A stretch of DNA of 32,028 bases from DASRHY01 sp046765875 (GCA_046765875.1 JBKPSJ010000155.1:1-32028), one strand, 5' to 3'. Counted from the stretch's first letter, positions 6,802 through 15,176 are shown. A program made the numbers and translations. Notes: generated by a model not told the origin, from the sequence alone.

Positions 6802-8240
6802 GTCCTCGTCTTCCGCTCGCTCCGCCGGCCACGTGCCGCCCGGCTCCGGCTGCCCGTGGTGGTGTCGACCAGTTCGTCAAGCGCGTCCCGCAGGCATTGG
6901 GCGAGCACCGCCAGGTCCGGCATCGCGGTGCGGTCGGCGTTCAGTCCGAAGAACAGCTGCCCGTCATACGACGTCGCGCCGATCGCGAGCGCCTGTCCGT
7001 TGCTGAGCGGGACCACCGGGTACGACGCCTTCATCGGCGCGCCCGCCGCGTAGAGCGGGAACTGCGGACCGGGCACGTTGGAGATCACCACGTCGTCGGT
7101 GGGCCGCACGCTCGACGTCGCCACCCGCGCGGCGAGCGCGTGCAGGGTGGTCGGCGCGAACCCGGCGATATCGACCAGGGCCCGGGCTCCGACGGCCCGG
7201 CCGGTGTCCTTGTGCACCTTGGTCTGGTACGAGATCTGGTGCAGCCGCATCACCGGCGAGTTCTCCCCCAACGGCAACGTCACCGCCGAGGCGATCACCT
7301 GCGTGCCGAGTGAGGTCGGCTCGCCGTCGGCGTCCCGGATGCTCATCGGCACCATCGCGCGAACCGCGCGGGTCGCGGTGACGCTCTCGCCGCGAGTCAT
7401 CATCCAGGCCCGCAACCCGCCCGCGACCACGGCCAGGACGACGTCGTTGATCGTGCCGCCGTGCATCGCCCGGACCGCGCGGTAGTCCTTCAGCGGCGTG
7501 TCCAGAGTGAGGAACCGGCGTTGCCCGGTGGTCCGCACCCGCAGCGCGCTCTCCTGCACCCGCCGCTGCGCGACCAGCGAGCCGACCACGTCGTCGACCA
7601 CCTCGCGCACCGAGGTCGAGCCGGTCAGCGAGGCCATCTCGGCGCGGGCCATCTCGAGTACGGCCGTCGGCGAGCGCATCGCGTCCGCGAACACCCCCGC
7701 GAGCAACTCGAGCGCGGACGGCGGATGCTGCGGCTGCCAGGAATCCGGCGGCGTCTCGCGTGGGTGCGCGGTCGAATCGAGCACGACCTGGCCGATGTCG
7801 ACCGTGCCGCTGCCGTCGACCAGCGCCTGGTGCGACTTCGCCACCACCGCGAACCGGCCGCCCCGGAGCCCCTCGACGAGGTACATCTCCCACAGCGGAC
7901 GATCCCGGTCCAGCCGGCGCGACATGATCCGCGACACCAGCTCGAGCAGTTGTTCGTGCGTCCCCGGCCGCGGCAGCGCCGAGCGGCGGACGTGGAAGGT
8001 GATGTCGAACTCCTCGTCGTCCACCCACACCGGGCCGGCGAACCGGCCCGGCACCTGCTGCACCCGCTGCCGGTACCGCGGCACGAAGGCGATCCGGTCC
8101 CGGATCAGGGCCACCAGGCTCTCGTAGTCGAACCCCTCGCCCGGCGGCTCGAAGATGTCGACCGTGCCGACGTGCATCGGCGTCTCGGCGCTCTCCGCGG
8201 CCAGGAAGGTCAGGTCCAGTGAGGACAACCGGTCCGGCAT
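6798..8240 (-). CDS. WS/DGAT-family O-acyltransferase with altered catalytic motif
   Basis: A 480-residue protein of the wax ester synthase/diacylglycerol acyltransferase family, which moves acyl groups from acyl-CoA to alcohols or diacylglycerol at the membrane surface. Family marks are the start RLSSLDLTFLAAES followed by MHVG, the PLWEMYLVEGL segment near 115, the C-terminal domain start GGTINDVVLAVVAGGLRAW, and the late motif SNVPGPQFPLY. The usual active site HHxxxDG is here HQALVDG at 137-143, so the second histidine, taken to be the catalytic base in this family, is Gln138. It may be inactive on the usual substrates or belong to a divergent clade. First gene of the minus-strand chain leading to Ku. 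Confidence 0.92.
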   Translation of the reverse strand: MPDRLSSLDLTFLAAESAETPMHVGTVDIFEPPGEGFDYESLVALIRDRIAFVPRYRQRVQQVPGRFAGPVWVDDEEFDITFHVRRSALPRPGTHEQLLELVSRIMSRRLDRDRPLWEMYLVEGLRGGRFAVVAKSHQALVDGSGTVDIGQVVLDSTAHPRETPPDSWQPQHPPSALELLAGVFADAMRSPTAVLEMARAEMASLTGSTSVREVVDDVVGSLVAQRRVQESALRVRTTGQRRFLTLDTPLKDYRAVRAMHGGTINDVVLAVVAGGLRAWMMTRGESVTATRAVRAMVPMSIRDADGEPTSLGTQVIASAVTLPLGENSPVMRLHQISYQTKVHKDTGRAVGARALVDIAGFAPTTLHALAARVATSSVRPTDDVVISNVPGPQFPLYAAGAPMKASYPVVPLSNGQALAIGATSYDGQLFFGLNADRTAMPDLAVLAQCLRDALDELVDTTTGSRSRAARGRRSERKTRT

Positions 8241-8442
8241 CGGCCACCTTCCTGCTCGGGATCGAGGTGTTCAACGAGTGTCCCAGACAGCTGTGACATT
8301 AGCCGGGAACAAGCCCGCGGACGTGTTCGTATGGAACTGATGGGCAGCCCTTTGCCCACCGTGTGAGCCGCGGCACAGAGCGCGCTCCTCCCGGCGGCGA
8401 CCCGGTACGACGATGCGGTACGTCCTCTGAAAGGCTCGGTCC

Positions 8443-8883
8443 ATGCGTTTTGCCCGCGGTAGGGCGTCCGTCCTGCTCCCGGCCCTGGCCCTGCTCGCGC
8501 TGGCCGGCTGCGGCGGTGACGATCAGCCGGTGTCCGGCGGCACTCCGACCACCCTCGCGAGCCAGGCGCCATCGTCCCCGCCGGTCAGCCCGAGCGGACC
8601 GGCCAGCACCGCCGCTCAGGCCGACGTGGTGATCACCGCGACGGTTGCCGGCGGCAAGATCACGCCGAACACGCAGACGGTCAAGGCCAAGCAGGGCCAG
8701 AGTGTGATGGTCACCGTGACCAGTGACGAGGCCGACGAGCTGCACATTCACGGGTACGACAAGGAGGTCGAGCTGCAGCCCGGCAAGCCCGGCAGCGTGA
8801 CCTTCACCGCCGACACCAAGGGCACCTTCGAGATCGAGACGCACGAGAGCGGCAAGCTCGTCGCCAAGCTGATCGTCTCGTGA
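8443..8883 (+). CDS. Lipoprotein with cupredoxin-like domain
   Basis: A 146-residue secreted lipoprotein. The signal peptide (basic MRFARGR, hydrophobic ALALLAL) ends in a LAGC lipobox with Cys at about residue 23. A Ser/Pro/Thr-rich linker follows to about residue 62. The rest (VVITATVAGGKITPNTQTV, KQGQSVMVTVTSDEADELHI, a GYDKEVELQPG turn, FTADTKGTFEIETHESG) has the strand pattern of a small cupredoxin. One histidine pair position (LHIHGYD) could bind copper, but the usual Cys and Met ligands are not evident, so metal binding is uncertain. A GAAAGG lies 9 bases upstream of the ATG. It overlaps the next gene by GTGA and is its likely partner outside the membrane. Confidence 0.87.
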   Translation: MRFARGRASVLLPALALLALAGCGGDDQPVSGGTPTTLASQAPSSPPVSPSGPASTAAQADVVITATVAGGKITPNTQTVKAKQGQSVMVTVTSDEADELHIHGYDKEVELQPGKPGSVTFTADTKGTFEIETHESGKLVAKLIVS

Positions 8884-10223
8884 CCACTCAGACCGCCCGG
8901 TTGGTCCTCATACCGCTGCACGGCATCGGCGGGCGCCAGGACCTGCCGATCCCGTTCGGCCTGGCCGTCGCGGGTGCCGCGGCGGCGATCGCGCTGTCGT
9001 TCCTGATCCTCGGCCTGGCCTGGCGCGAGCCGAAGTATCGCGGCGACGCATCCGGGGCCGCGCTGCCGCGGGCGGTGACCCGTGCCGTCGACTCGGCATG
9101 GTTTCGGTGGCTGGTCCGACTGCTCGGCCTGGCCATCGCCCTGTACGCGGGGATGGCGCTGCTGTTCGGCGTCGACCGGCTGACGAACCCGATCTTCGGG
9201 ATCGTGTACATCCTGGTCTGGGTCGGGCTGGTTCCGATCTCGCTGCTGTTCGGTCCGGTCTGGCGGACGCTGAACCCGCTACGCACCCTGCACCTGCTCG
9301 CCTGCAAGCTGCTCCGGCACGATCCCGCCGAAGGCCTGCTGACGCTGTCGCCGAAGGTCGGCATCTGGCCCGCGGTCGCCGGGATCTACGCGTTCACCTG
9401 GCTGGAACTGGTTGAGCCGGACCGGGCAACGCTGCCGGTGCTGCAGGCCTGGCTGGCGCTGTACGTCGTGATCCAGTTGTTCGGGTCGGTGTTGTTCGGT
9501 AACCGCTGGTTCGCCGCGGCCGACCCGTTCGAGGCGTACGCCACGCTGATAGCGCGGCTGTCGCCGTTCGGCCGGCGTATCGACGGTGCCCTGGTGGTAC
9601 GCCGTCCGCTGGAGAACCTCGACGGGCTCAAGCCGGTGGCCGGGCTGGTCGGCATGGTAGCCGCGCTGCTCGGGTCCACGGCGTACGACGGGTTCAGCAA
9701 CTCGACGGCCTGGATCTCGTGGGCGCAGAACTCCGGCTACTCGATGACCCTGCTCGGCACGGTCGCGCTGCTCGGCTTCATGCTCGTCGTGTTCCTGACG
9801 TTCTCCGGCGCGACGCTGCTGGCGGGACGGTTGTCGCGCAGTTCGCGTACGCATCTGCCGGGCCTGTTCGCGCACTCGGTCGTACCGATCGCCTGCGGGT
9901 ACGTCGTGGCGCACTACCTGACGCTGTTCATCCTCGAAGGACAGCGCACCATCATCCTGCTCAGCGATCCGCTCAGCAGGGGCTGGAACGTGTTCGGCAC
10001 CGGCCTGCTCGGGCTGAACACGGAGATCACCACCCATAGCACGGCGATCGCCACGACACAGGTGGCCGCCGTGGTGACCGGGCACGTGCTCGGTGTCGTG
10101 TCGGCCCACGACCGTGCCGTGAAACTGTTCCCGCGCCGTACCGCGCTGGCAGGCCAGGTCCCGCTGTTGATTGTGATGGTCGGCTACACCATCGGCGGGT
10201 TGCTGCTGCTCTTCGCGGCCTGA
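8880..10223 (+). CDS. Polytopic membrane protein of unknown function
   Basis: A 447-residue integral membrane protein with about nine or ten hydrophobic helices, for example near residues 25-48, 75-96, 106-130, 140-158, 270-300 and 425-447. Its GTG start overlaps the lipoprotein stop by four bases, so the pair is translationally coupled. A cupredoxin-like lipoprotein next to a multi-helix protein suggests a joint envelope role, possibly in metal handling or redox, but no diagnostic residues support this. I recall it only as a conserved actinobacterial membrane protein. The last 40 bases overlap the end of the convergent mannosyltransferase gene. Confidence 0.85.
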   Translation: MTTQTARLVLIPLHGIGGRQDLPIPFGLAVAGAAAAIALSFLILGLAWREPKYRGDASGAALPRAVTRAVDSAWFRWLVRLLGLAIALYAGMALLFGVDRLTNPIFGIVYILVWVGLVPISLLFGPVWRTLNPLRTLHLLACKLLRHDPAEGLLTLSPKVGIWPAVAGIYAFTWLELVEPDRATLPVLQAWLALYVVIQLFGSVLFGNRWFAAADPFEAYATLIARLSPFGRRIDGALVVRRPLENLDGLKPVAGLVGMVAALLGSTAYDGFSNSTAWISWAQNSGYSMTLLGTVALLGFMLVVFLTFSGATLLAGRLSRSSRTHLPGLFAHSVVPIACGYVVAHYLTLFILEGQRTIILLSDPLSRGWNVFGTGLLGLNTEITTHSTAIATTQVAAVVTGHVLGVVSAHDRAVKLFPRRTALAGQVPLLIVMVGYTIGGLLLLFAA

Positions 10224-11449
10224 AGCTCGTCGGCCTCGGGAGGTCGTCGTGCCGGGCTGGCCCAGCCGAGTACCGCGAGGGCGGCCAACCCGGCGATCAG
10301 GTACGCGTTGCCCGAAACGGCCTGCCAGAACGTCCAATCAAGCTCCCGGCCGTTCCGGTTCGGCGGCCACCAGATCGGCCCGATCTCGAACATGGCGAAC
10401 CACAGCCCGCCCGCGATCGCCGCCGGGCGCCAGGATCCAGTGCGCCGGCGCAGCACGGCAATAAGGGCGACGCCGATCGGCATCACCCACACCCAGTGAT
10501 GACTCCACGAGACAGGCGAGGCGAACAGGGCACCCAGAGCGCAGACCGAGACGGCAGTCAGCCGGTCCCCGGCGTACCAGTAGCGTCGTGCGATCCACAA
10601 CGTGAGCAGGGCGATCGCGGAGGCGATCACGAACCACAACGGCTTCAGCGCCGGCGAGTCCGTACCGATCAGCCTGGACACGAACCCCGTCACCGATTGG
10701 TTCGACGCGAATTCGGGGTTGCCGATCCGGCCCGAGTCCGCGACCACGTGGGTCCAGTAGTCCCAGGACTGGTTCGGCACCACCACGAAGCCGATCGCCA
10801 CGGCGGCTGCGAACCCGAGTACAGCGTTACGCAGCAACCGCCACTGACGGGTGACCACCAGCAGCACCATGAACAGCACGGGCGTGAGCTTGAGCGCGGT
10901 CGCGACCCCGACCAGTGCACCGGCCCATCGCCCCCGCGGCCGGGCGACCAGGTCGGTCAGGATCATCGCCACGAGGAGCAGGTTGATCTGCGCGAACAGG
11001 AGGGTCTCGCGTACCGGCTCCAGCGGCAGCGACAACAAGGTGACAACGATCAGCAAGGCGGCGCGCCTGCGCGCGCTCCAGGTCCGCAGCCCCGGCCACG
11101 CGGAGTAGAGGGAGACGCGCCAGATCTGGGCCAGGCATAGCACCGCGATGGCGGTCCAGACCACGCCGGAGAGGATCCAGGGCATCGCCGCGAACGGAAT
11201 CATCGCGATCGCCGCGAACGGCGGATAGGTGAACGGCAGGCCGAAGCCGGGCAGCCGGGCGCCGTACAGGGAGTCGCCGTGCAGGAGTGCCGACCCGCCC
11301 ATCCGGTACACCTTGAGGTCGATCATCCCGTGTGCGTCGGCGGTGATCAGCCCGGCGCCGCTGAGCACGACCGCCAGCACGACGGCGGCGATCCACAACC
11401 AGCGGCTCGGCGCTTGCGGGGTCGTTGCCCGGTCGGTCGTCGACGTCAC
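10184..11449 (-). CDS. GT87-type (DUF2029) polyprenyl-phosphate mannosyltransferase
   Basis: A 421-residue membrane glycosyltransferase with about ten helices. Between the first two helices lies the extracytoplasmic loop IDLKVYRMGGSALLHGDSLY, with an acidic residue in the expected catalytic position, then the family stretch LPFTYPPFAAIAMIPFA. Later motifs are ETLLFAQINLLLVAMIL, ATALKLTPVLFMVLL and the HHW in SWSHHWVWVMP. Family members such as PimE use polyprenyl-phosphomannose to build cell-envelope mannolipids or mannans. The exact acceptor is not readable here. The start is a GTG at 11449. The C-terminus overlaps the convergent membrane gene by 40 bases. Confidence 0.9.
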   Translation of the reverse strand: MTSTTDRATTPQAPSRWLWIAAVVLAVVLSGAGLITADAHGMIDLKVYRMGGSALLHGDSLYGARLPGFGLPFTYPPFAAIAMIPFAAMPWILSGVVWTAIAVLCLAQIWRVSLYSAWPGLRTWSARRRAALLIVVTLLSLPLEPVRETLLFAQINLLLVAMILTDLVARPRGRWAGALVGVATALKLTPVLFMVLLVVTRQWRLLRNAVLGFAAAVAIGFVVVPNQSWDYWTHVVADSGRIGNPEFASNQSVTGFVSRLIGTDSPALKPLWFVIASAIALLTLWIARRYWYAGDRLTAVSVCALGALFASPVSWSHHWVWVMPIGVALIAVLRRRTGSWRPAAIAGGLWFAMFEIGPIWWPPNRNGRELDWTFWQAVSGNAYLIAGLAALAVLGWASPARRPPEADELQAAKSSSNPPMV

Positions 11450-11570
11450 GTACCGGCATCCTTGCTCTACGGGTCCGAGGGCGGGGCACAGAGCCCGGGC
11501 GGTCGTGCCGTAGCGGGGTCCGCGTGCTCGCGCTCTCGTTCGCGGCGACCTTACCAGGGGTGCCGCCGGC

Positions 11571-12227
11571 TCAGCGCAGGTCCAACCCGAACAGCGTCTC
11601 CAGTTCGCGGCGGGTGTCCTCGTACCCGATGTGGTGGATCCCGCGCATGCCGACCGCCTGCGCGCCGGCGACGTTGCGCCGCATGTCGTCGACGAACACG
11701 CACTGGTTCGGCACCAGCCCGACCGCCTCCGCGGCGTACCGGTAGATATCCGGTTCCGGCTTGCGCATCCCGATCTCTCCGGAGATGACGATCGCGTCGA
11801 ACATGCCGTCCCAGGTGTCGCGCGGGTACCGGTTGCCCCACGAGTTCGACAGCAGCGCGGTACGGATCCCGGCGGTCCGGGCCCGCCGTACCAGCGCCGA
11901 CATCTGCGGCTGGTGCTGGAAATGCGCGAACATCCGCCCGATCAGACCCTCGGCCGGCACCGGTCCGCCGTCCGCCCGGCGCAGCACGGCGGCGAGTTTG
12001 CGCTCGAAGTCGGGTACTGCGATCTGGCCGCGCTCCAACGCGTGGATCGGGTTCAGCTCGGCCTCGAGCATGCCGGTCTCGAGCCAGTCGGTGACCGCGG
12101 TGTAGTACGCGTCGTAGTCGATCCCGTCGGCCTCGGCCCAGGCGCGCATCGCATCCGGCAGCCCGGATGTGAGCACGCCACCCCAGTCGACCAGCAGCCC
12201 GCGCGGCTTTTCCTCCATGCGGGTCAT
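11571..12227 (-). CDS. HAD-superfamily hydrolase
   Basis: A 218-residue HAD protein. Motif I is LLVDWGGVLTSG (residues 11-22), with the nucleophile Asp but Gly in place of the second Asp of the phosphatase DxD. Motif II is LLSNSW, motif III is the Lys in MRKPEPDIYRYA, and motif IV is VFVDDMRRNV. An alpha-helical cap lies between motifs I and II. Loss of the second Asp means ordinary phosphatase activity should not be assumed; HAD subfamilies with DxGG are known. Two in-frame ATGs (12227, 12218) are possible, neither with a strong ribosome-binding site. It follows the CpaE-like gene by 13 bases and probably shares its transcript. Confidence 0.9.
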   Translation of the reverse strand: MTRMEEKPRGLLVDWGGVLTSGLPDAMRAWAEADGIDYDAYYTAVTDWLETGMLEAELNPIHALERGQIAVPDFERKLAAVLRRADGGPVPAEGLIGRMFAHFQHQPQMSALVRRARTAGIRTALLSNSWGNRYPRDTWDGMFDAIVISGEIGMRKPEPDIYRYAAEAVGLVPNQCVFVDDMRRNVAGAQAVGMRGIHHIGYEDTRRELETLFGLDLR

Positions 12228-12240
12228 TCCAGCAGATCGC

Positions 12241-13497
12241 TTACTTCAGCAAGTCGGCCGCTACACCTGCGGCGAACTGCTGCAGCGCCTTGCGCAGCTT
12301 GCTCGACCGAGCCGCCTCGACCAGCGTGCTTCCGCGGGTGAGTGCCGTGTCGCAGGCTGCCTGGTCGAACGGGAGCAAGACGGCGGGTTGCACCCCGGCG
12401 TACCGGCTCAGGGCCTCGGCGGCGGATTCGGCGGGCGACCGGCCGAGCGGGCCGGAGCGGACCCGGTTCACCACCACCCTGGTGGCGACCGATGGCACCA
12501 CCACGCGCAGCTCGTGGATCGCACGGATCAGCCTGGTCAGACCCACGGGGTCGGCGGCACCGACGACCACCACCTCGTCGGCCTGCTCGAGCGTGACCAG
12601 GGTGGCGCCGTTGCGGCGCGGCGCCACCGTGTCGAACGAGATCTCCTCGTCGCTCTCGAGGCAGAACCCGATGTCGGCCACCGTGCACGGCGCCAGCGAC
12701 CGGGCGACCGACCAGACCGACTCGATCGCCGTCGGCCGAAGTTCGGTCCAGCGGTCGGCGCGGCTCAGCCCGGTGAGGACGAGCAGGTGCGGGTTGATCT
12801 GGCGGGACTGCCGGGCCAGCACCGCTACGTCGAGTGAGCCGCCGCCCGCGGATCTGGCCGCGGCGGCCAGCCCGGACGTCTCGTCGAGCATGCCGAGCGA
12901 CTGGGCGACGGTGCCGCCGTACACGTCGGCGTCGGCCAGTAGCGTCGACATGCCAAGCGCGGCTAGTTCGGAGGCCAGCCCGATCGCGACCGTGGTACGT
13001 CCGGGCGCCCCGGTCGGACCCCACACCGCAATCAGCCGCCCGGTGCCGGGCGGGTCCTCACCGGTCTCGGCGTCAGGTGGTGCCGAACCCGTCTGCGGCA
13101 CGAACCCGCCGGCGAAGTGCGTGGTGGCCGGCGATGGTCCGAACTCGACCGCGTCAGCGATCGCCCGGGCCAGGTCCTCGGCGGCCACATCGGCGGGCAG
13201 GATCCGCTCGATCCCGATCCGTGCCAGCCGGTCCTCGCCGGCCGGCGCGTCCGGGTCGACCAGCGCGAGGACTGCGATCCGGCGGGCGTGCAACATCGCG
13301 ACCGCGTCCGCGGTCAGCCTCGGCAGGTCCTCGGCCAGCACGACCGCCCGGGCCTGCCCGGTCGTCGCCGCGGCGAGCAGATCGGGTACGTCGACGCAGC
13401 GGCGCACCACCCGGACGTTCGGCGCCCGCTCCGCGCGGCGGACCACGTCGGCCTCCCAGGGCGCACCGGTGACGGCGAGAAGCACCGGCACGGCCAT
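12241..13497 (-). CDS. CpaE/MinD-like P-loop ATPase
   Basis: A 418-residue protein. The first about 120 residues resemble a receiver-like domain without clear phosphorylation residues, then a Pro-rich linker, then a MinD/ParA-type ATPase. The P-loop is GPTGAPGRTT at 160-169: the lysine of GKT is Arg167, and the extra signature lysine of deviant Walker A loops is also missing. Switch-type segments TLLADADVYGG and VADIGFCLES follow. Such proteins pair with SAF-domain proteins in Flp/Tad pilus systems (CpaE with CpaB), but no pilin, secretin or TadA gene is visible, so this is a stand-alone pair. Its ATG overlaps the SAF gene's stop (TGATG). Confidence 0.87.
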   Translation of the reverse strand: MAVPVLLAVTGAPWEADVVRRAERAPNVRVVRRCVDVPDLLAAATTGQARAVVLAEDLPRLTADAVAMLHARRIAVLALVDPDAPAGEDRLARIGIERILPADVAAEDLARAIADAVEFGPSPATTHFAGGFVPQTGSAPPDAETGEDPPGTGRLIAVWGPTGAPGRTTVAIGLASELAALGMSTLLADADVYGGTVAQSLGMLDETSGLAAAARSAGGGSLDVAVLARQSRQINPHLLVLTGLSRADRWTELRPTAIESVWSVARSLAPCTVADIGFCLESDEEISFDTVAPRRNGATLVTLEQADEVVVVGAADPVGLTRLIRAIHELRVVVPSVATRVVVNRVRSGPLGRSPAESAAEALSRYAGVQPAVLLPFDQAACDTALTRGSTLVEAARSSKLRKALQQFAAGVAADLLK

Positions 13498-14195
13498 CAG
13501 TGTGCCCGCCTGACCAGCAGCGGCTCGCCCGCGCCGATCCGCTGGAGCCCGGTGGCCAGCGAACCGGTCTGCTTCGGGTCCAGCCCGATCAGGACCTGCC
13601 GCTGCGCGGACGACACCGAACCCTTCGGCGCCTCCACCGAGATCACCTGTACGTCGCGCCACACGGCCGCGGCGGCCTGGTCGTCCGGTTCCCTGGACTG
13701 CTGCTTCGTCACCACCCAGACGTCGACGAGGTCGGCGGGCGCGAGGTCGGCCGGGATCCGCCCGGCGGCCACCGCCAGCGGCACCTCCAGCCGGTCCGCG
13801 TCCCGGTTCGCCGCCGTCGCGGCCTGCGGCACCAACTCGCCCGCGCCGATCGTGCGCAGGGCGATCCGCCCGTCGAGCCGGACGCTCGTCGTCAGGTAGC
13901 GCTCGGACACGTCGCCGGGGAATCTGACCCGCGCGGTGGTCAGGTCGTTCTCGTCCAACTCGGTCCCGGCCGCGATCGGCCGCTTGGCGACCCAGACCGC
14001 GCTGGTGTCGTCGGCGGTGGCGAGCAGCCGGCTGCCGATCAGCGCGCAGACCGCCACCAGCAGTACGCCGAGCACCAGCCGTCCATCCCGCCAGCGGGCC
14101 CGCCGGGTGCGGCGGCTCGGCACAGACGGTGCTGCGAACGGTTGCGACCCGGAGCTGACACGTGCGGTCAACCCGCCCTCCCTCTGCGTCACCAC
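13497..14195 (-). CDS. SAF-domain membrane-anchored protein (CpaB/RcpC-like)
   Basis: Up to 232 residues: a basic N-terminus (PSRRTRRARWRDGR), one membrane helix (LVLGVLLVAVCALIGSRLLA), then an extracytoplasmic SAF domain beginning VWVAKRPIAAGTELDENDL and a trailing strand-rich region. The longest frame begins with tandem GTGs at 14195/14192. A TTG at 14171 is better placed, 5 bases after GGGAGG, and would remove eight residues, so the true start is probably 14171. SAF proteins of this type support Flp pilus assembly or bind cell-wall sugars. Translationally coupled to the ATPase gene downstream. Confidence 0.87.
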   Translation of the reverse strand: MVTQREGGLTARVSSGSQPFAAPSVPSRRTRRARWRDGRLVLGVLLVAVCALIGSRLLATADDTSAVWVAKRPIAAGTELDENDLTTARVRFPGDVSERYLTTSVRLDGRIALRTIGAGELVPQAATAANRDADRLEVPLAVAAGRIPADLAPADLVDVWVVTKQQSREPDDQAAAAVWRDVQVISVEAPKGSVSSAQRQVLIGLDPKQTGSLATGLQRIGAGEPLLVRRAH

Positions 14196-14336
14196 CGGTG
14201 AACCATAGCGGCTCGGATGGACCAGTCCCGGCGGTTATCCACAGATCCGGCACCTGGGGACAGTGGGGCCCTACCGGAGGCGAATCGTGGCAAACTCAAG
14301 TCGACGGAATCATCGGACCGGAAGGTCGCGCTCTTC

Positions 14337-14573
14337 ATGTCCACGCCCCGCTTCCTGCAGCTGGCCGACGTCGCCGAGGTGCTCAACGTGTCGGCCAACC
14401 AGGTGTACGCGCTGGTCCGCTCCGGCGACCTGCCCGCGATCAAGGTCGGCGGCCGCGGTCAGTGGCGGGTGGAGGCGACCGAGCTGGAGAAGTACATCGA
14501 GCGGCTGTACACCGAGACCCGTGAGTTCATCCAGGCCCACCCGTACGGCGAGGACGAGACCGAGGCACCCTAG
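14337..14573 (+). CDS. Excisionase-type helix-turn-helix DNA-binding protein
   Basis: A 78-residue protein made almost entirely of a MerR/Xis-like winged helix: FLQLADVAEVLNVSANQVYA, then LVRSGDLPAIKVGGRGQWRV, then a helix ELEKYIERLYTET. Despite the excisionase label in domain databases, this short form is, as far as I know, a conserved chromosomal actinobacterial regulator (BldC-like in size and fold but distinct in sequence). There is no integrase nearby, so a phage role is unlikely. The ATG at 14337 is preferred over one at 14217 because the domain starts right after it. GGAAGG is 11 bases upstream. Its TAG overlaps the stop of the convergent gene through CTAG. Confidence 0.88.
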   Translation: MSTPRFLQLADVAEVLNVSANQVYALVRSGDLPAIKVGGRGQWRVEATELEKYIERLYTETREFIQAHPYGEDETEAP

Positions 14574-15121
14574 CGGCGCCGTACCGCGACCAATGCCGTG
14601 AGCGGGACCAGCCTGACGTTTGAGACGTCGCCTCTGCGCCTCGGTACGTCGAGTGGATGCTCGGCCAGTTCGAGGAAGTCTGCGCCGACCCGGTCGATCG
14701 TCCCTGACGCCGCCTGCTCGGCGCTGGCGCAGAACACGGTGACTGGTGAACGGTCCCTGGCGATTCCGCGCAGCAAGTGGTTGAGACCGAGCCGGCCGGA
14801 GACCGCGCCGTCGCCCTGATCGGCCCAGGGACCGAGCCCGTGCACAGCGGTCACGGCGGCAAGCGGTACCAGCCACTCCTCCGCCCGGCCGGACGCGATC
14901 AGCAGGCAGTCCTTGCCGACCCGGACGAGTTCGCCTTCCACCCGCCGGCCACCGTCGAGATCGAATCGGACGACCGTGCCGAGCGCACCGCGCAGCCGGT
15001 CGAGCACCGCGATCCGGCCCATCTCCGCGCGGATCCGGTCGGCGACCTCGCCGTACAGGTCGCTGTCCTGCATCGCCGCGAACTGCGACTCGAGGTCGGC
15101 GAACAAGGCATCCCACCGCAC
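14570..15121 (-). CDS. Conserved actinobacterial protein of unknown function
   Basis: A 183-residue soluble protein with a GTG start. The N-terminal helix (RWDALFADLESQFAAMQDSD) is followed by repeated short strand segments such as LGTVVRFDLDGG, VEGELVRVGKDCLLIASG and ASGTIDRVGADFLELAEH, which look like small Sm-like or PRC-barrel-like beta units. There are no catalytic motifs, signal peptide or membrane helices. It ends against the HTH gene with a shared CTAG and is divergent from the LysM-like gene. Function is unknown. Confidence 0.78.
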   Translation of the reverse strand: MRWDALFADLESQFAAMQDSDLYGEVADRIRAEMGRIAVLDRLRGALGTVVRFDLDGGRRVEGELVRVGKDCLLIASGRAEEWLVPLAAVTAVHGLGPWADQGDGAVSGRLGLNHLLRGIARDRSPVTVFCASAEQAASGTIDRVGADFLELAEHPLDVPRRRGDVSNVRLVPLTALVAVRRR

Positions 15122-15176
15122 CGGGCGAACCTACTCCGCTGCGTGGTTCATCAGTGATAACCAGTCGATCGGGGTC

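Noticed and set aside
8304..8330. GGAAC followed by GTTC upstream of the lipoprotein gene, resembling an extracytoplasmic-sigma promoter
   Set aside because: The spacer is only about 14 bases, shorter than the 16-18 expected, and the match lies over 100 bases from the start codon.
14235..14243. Perfect DnaA-box sequence TTATCCACA, and another (TTGTCCACA, minus strand) at 27530-27538
   Set aside because: Single isolated boxes 13 kb apart, with no box cluster, AT-rich unwinding region, dnaA or dnaN gene. Not evidence of a replication origin.
14337..14573. Excisionase-like gene as a sign of an integrated phage or element
   Set aside because: No integrase, attachment-site repeats, tRNA gene or phage genes nearby. 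The short protein fits a chromosomal regulator family.
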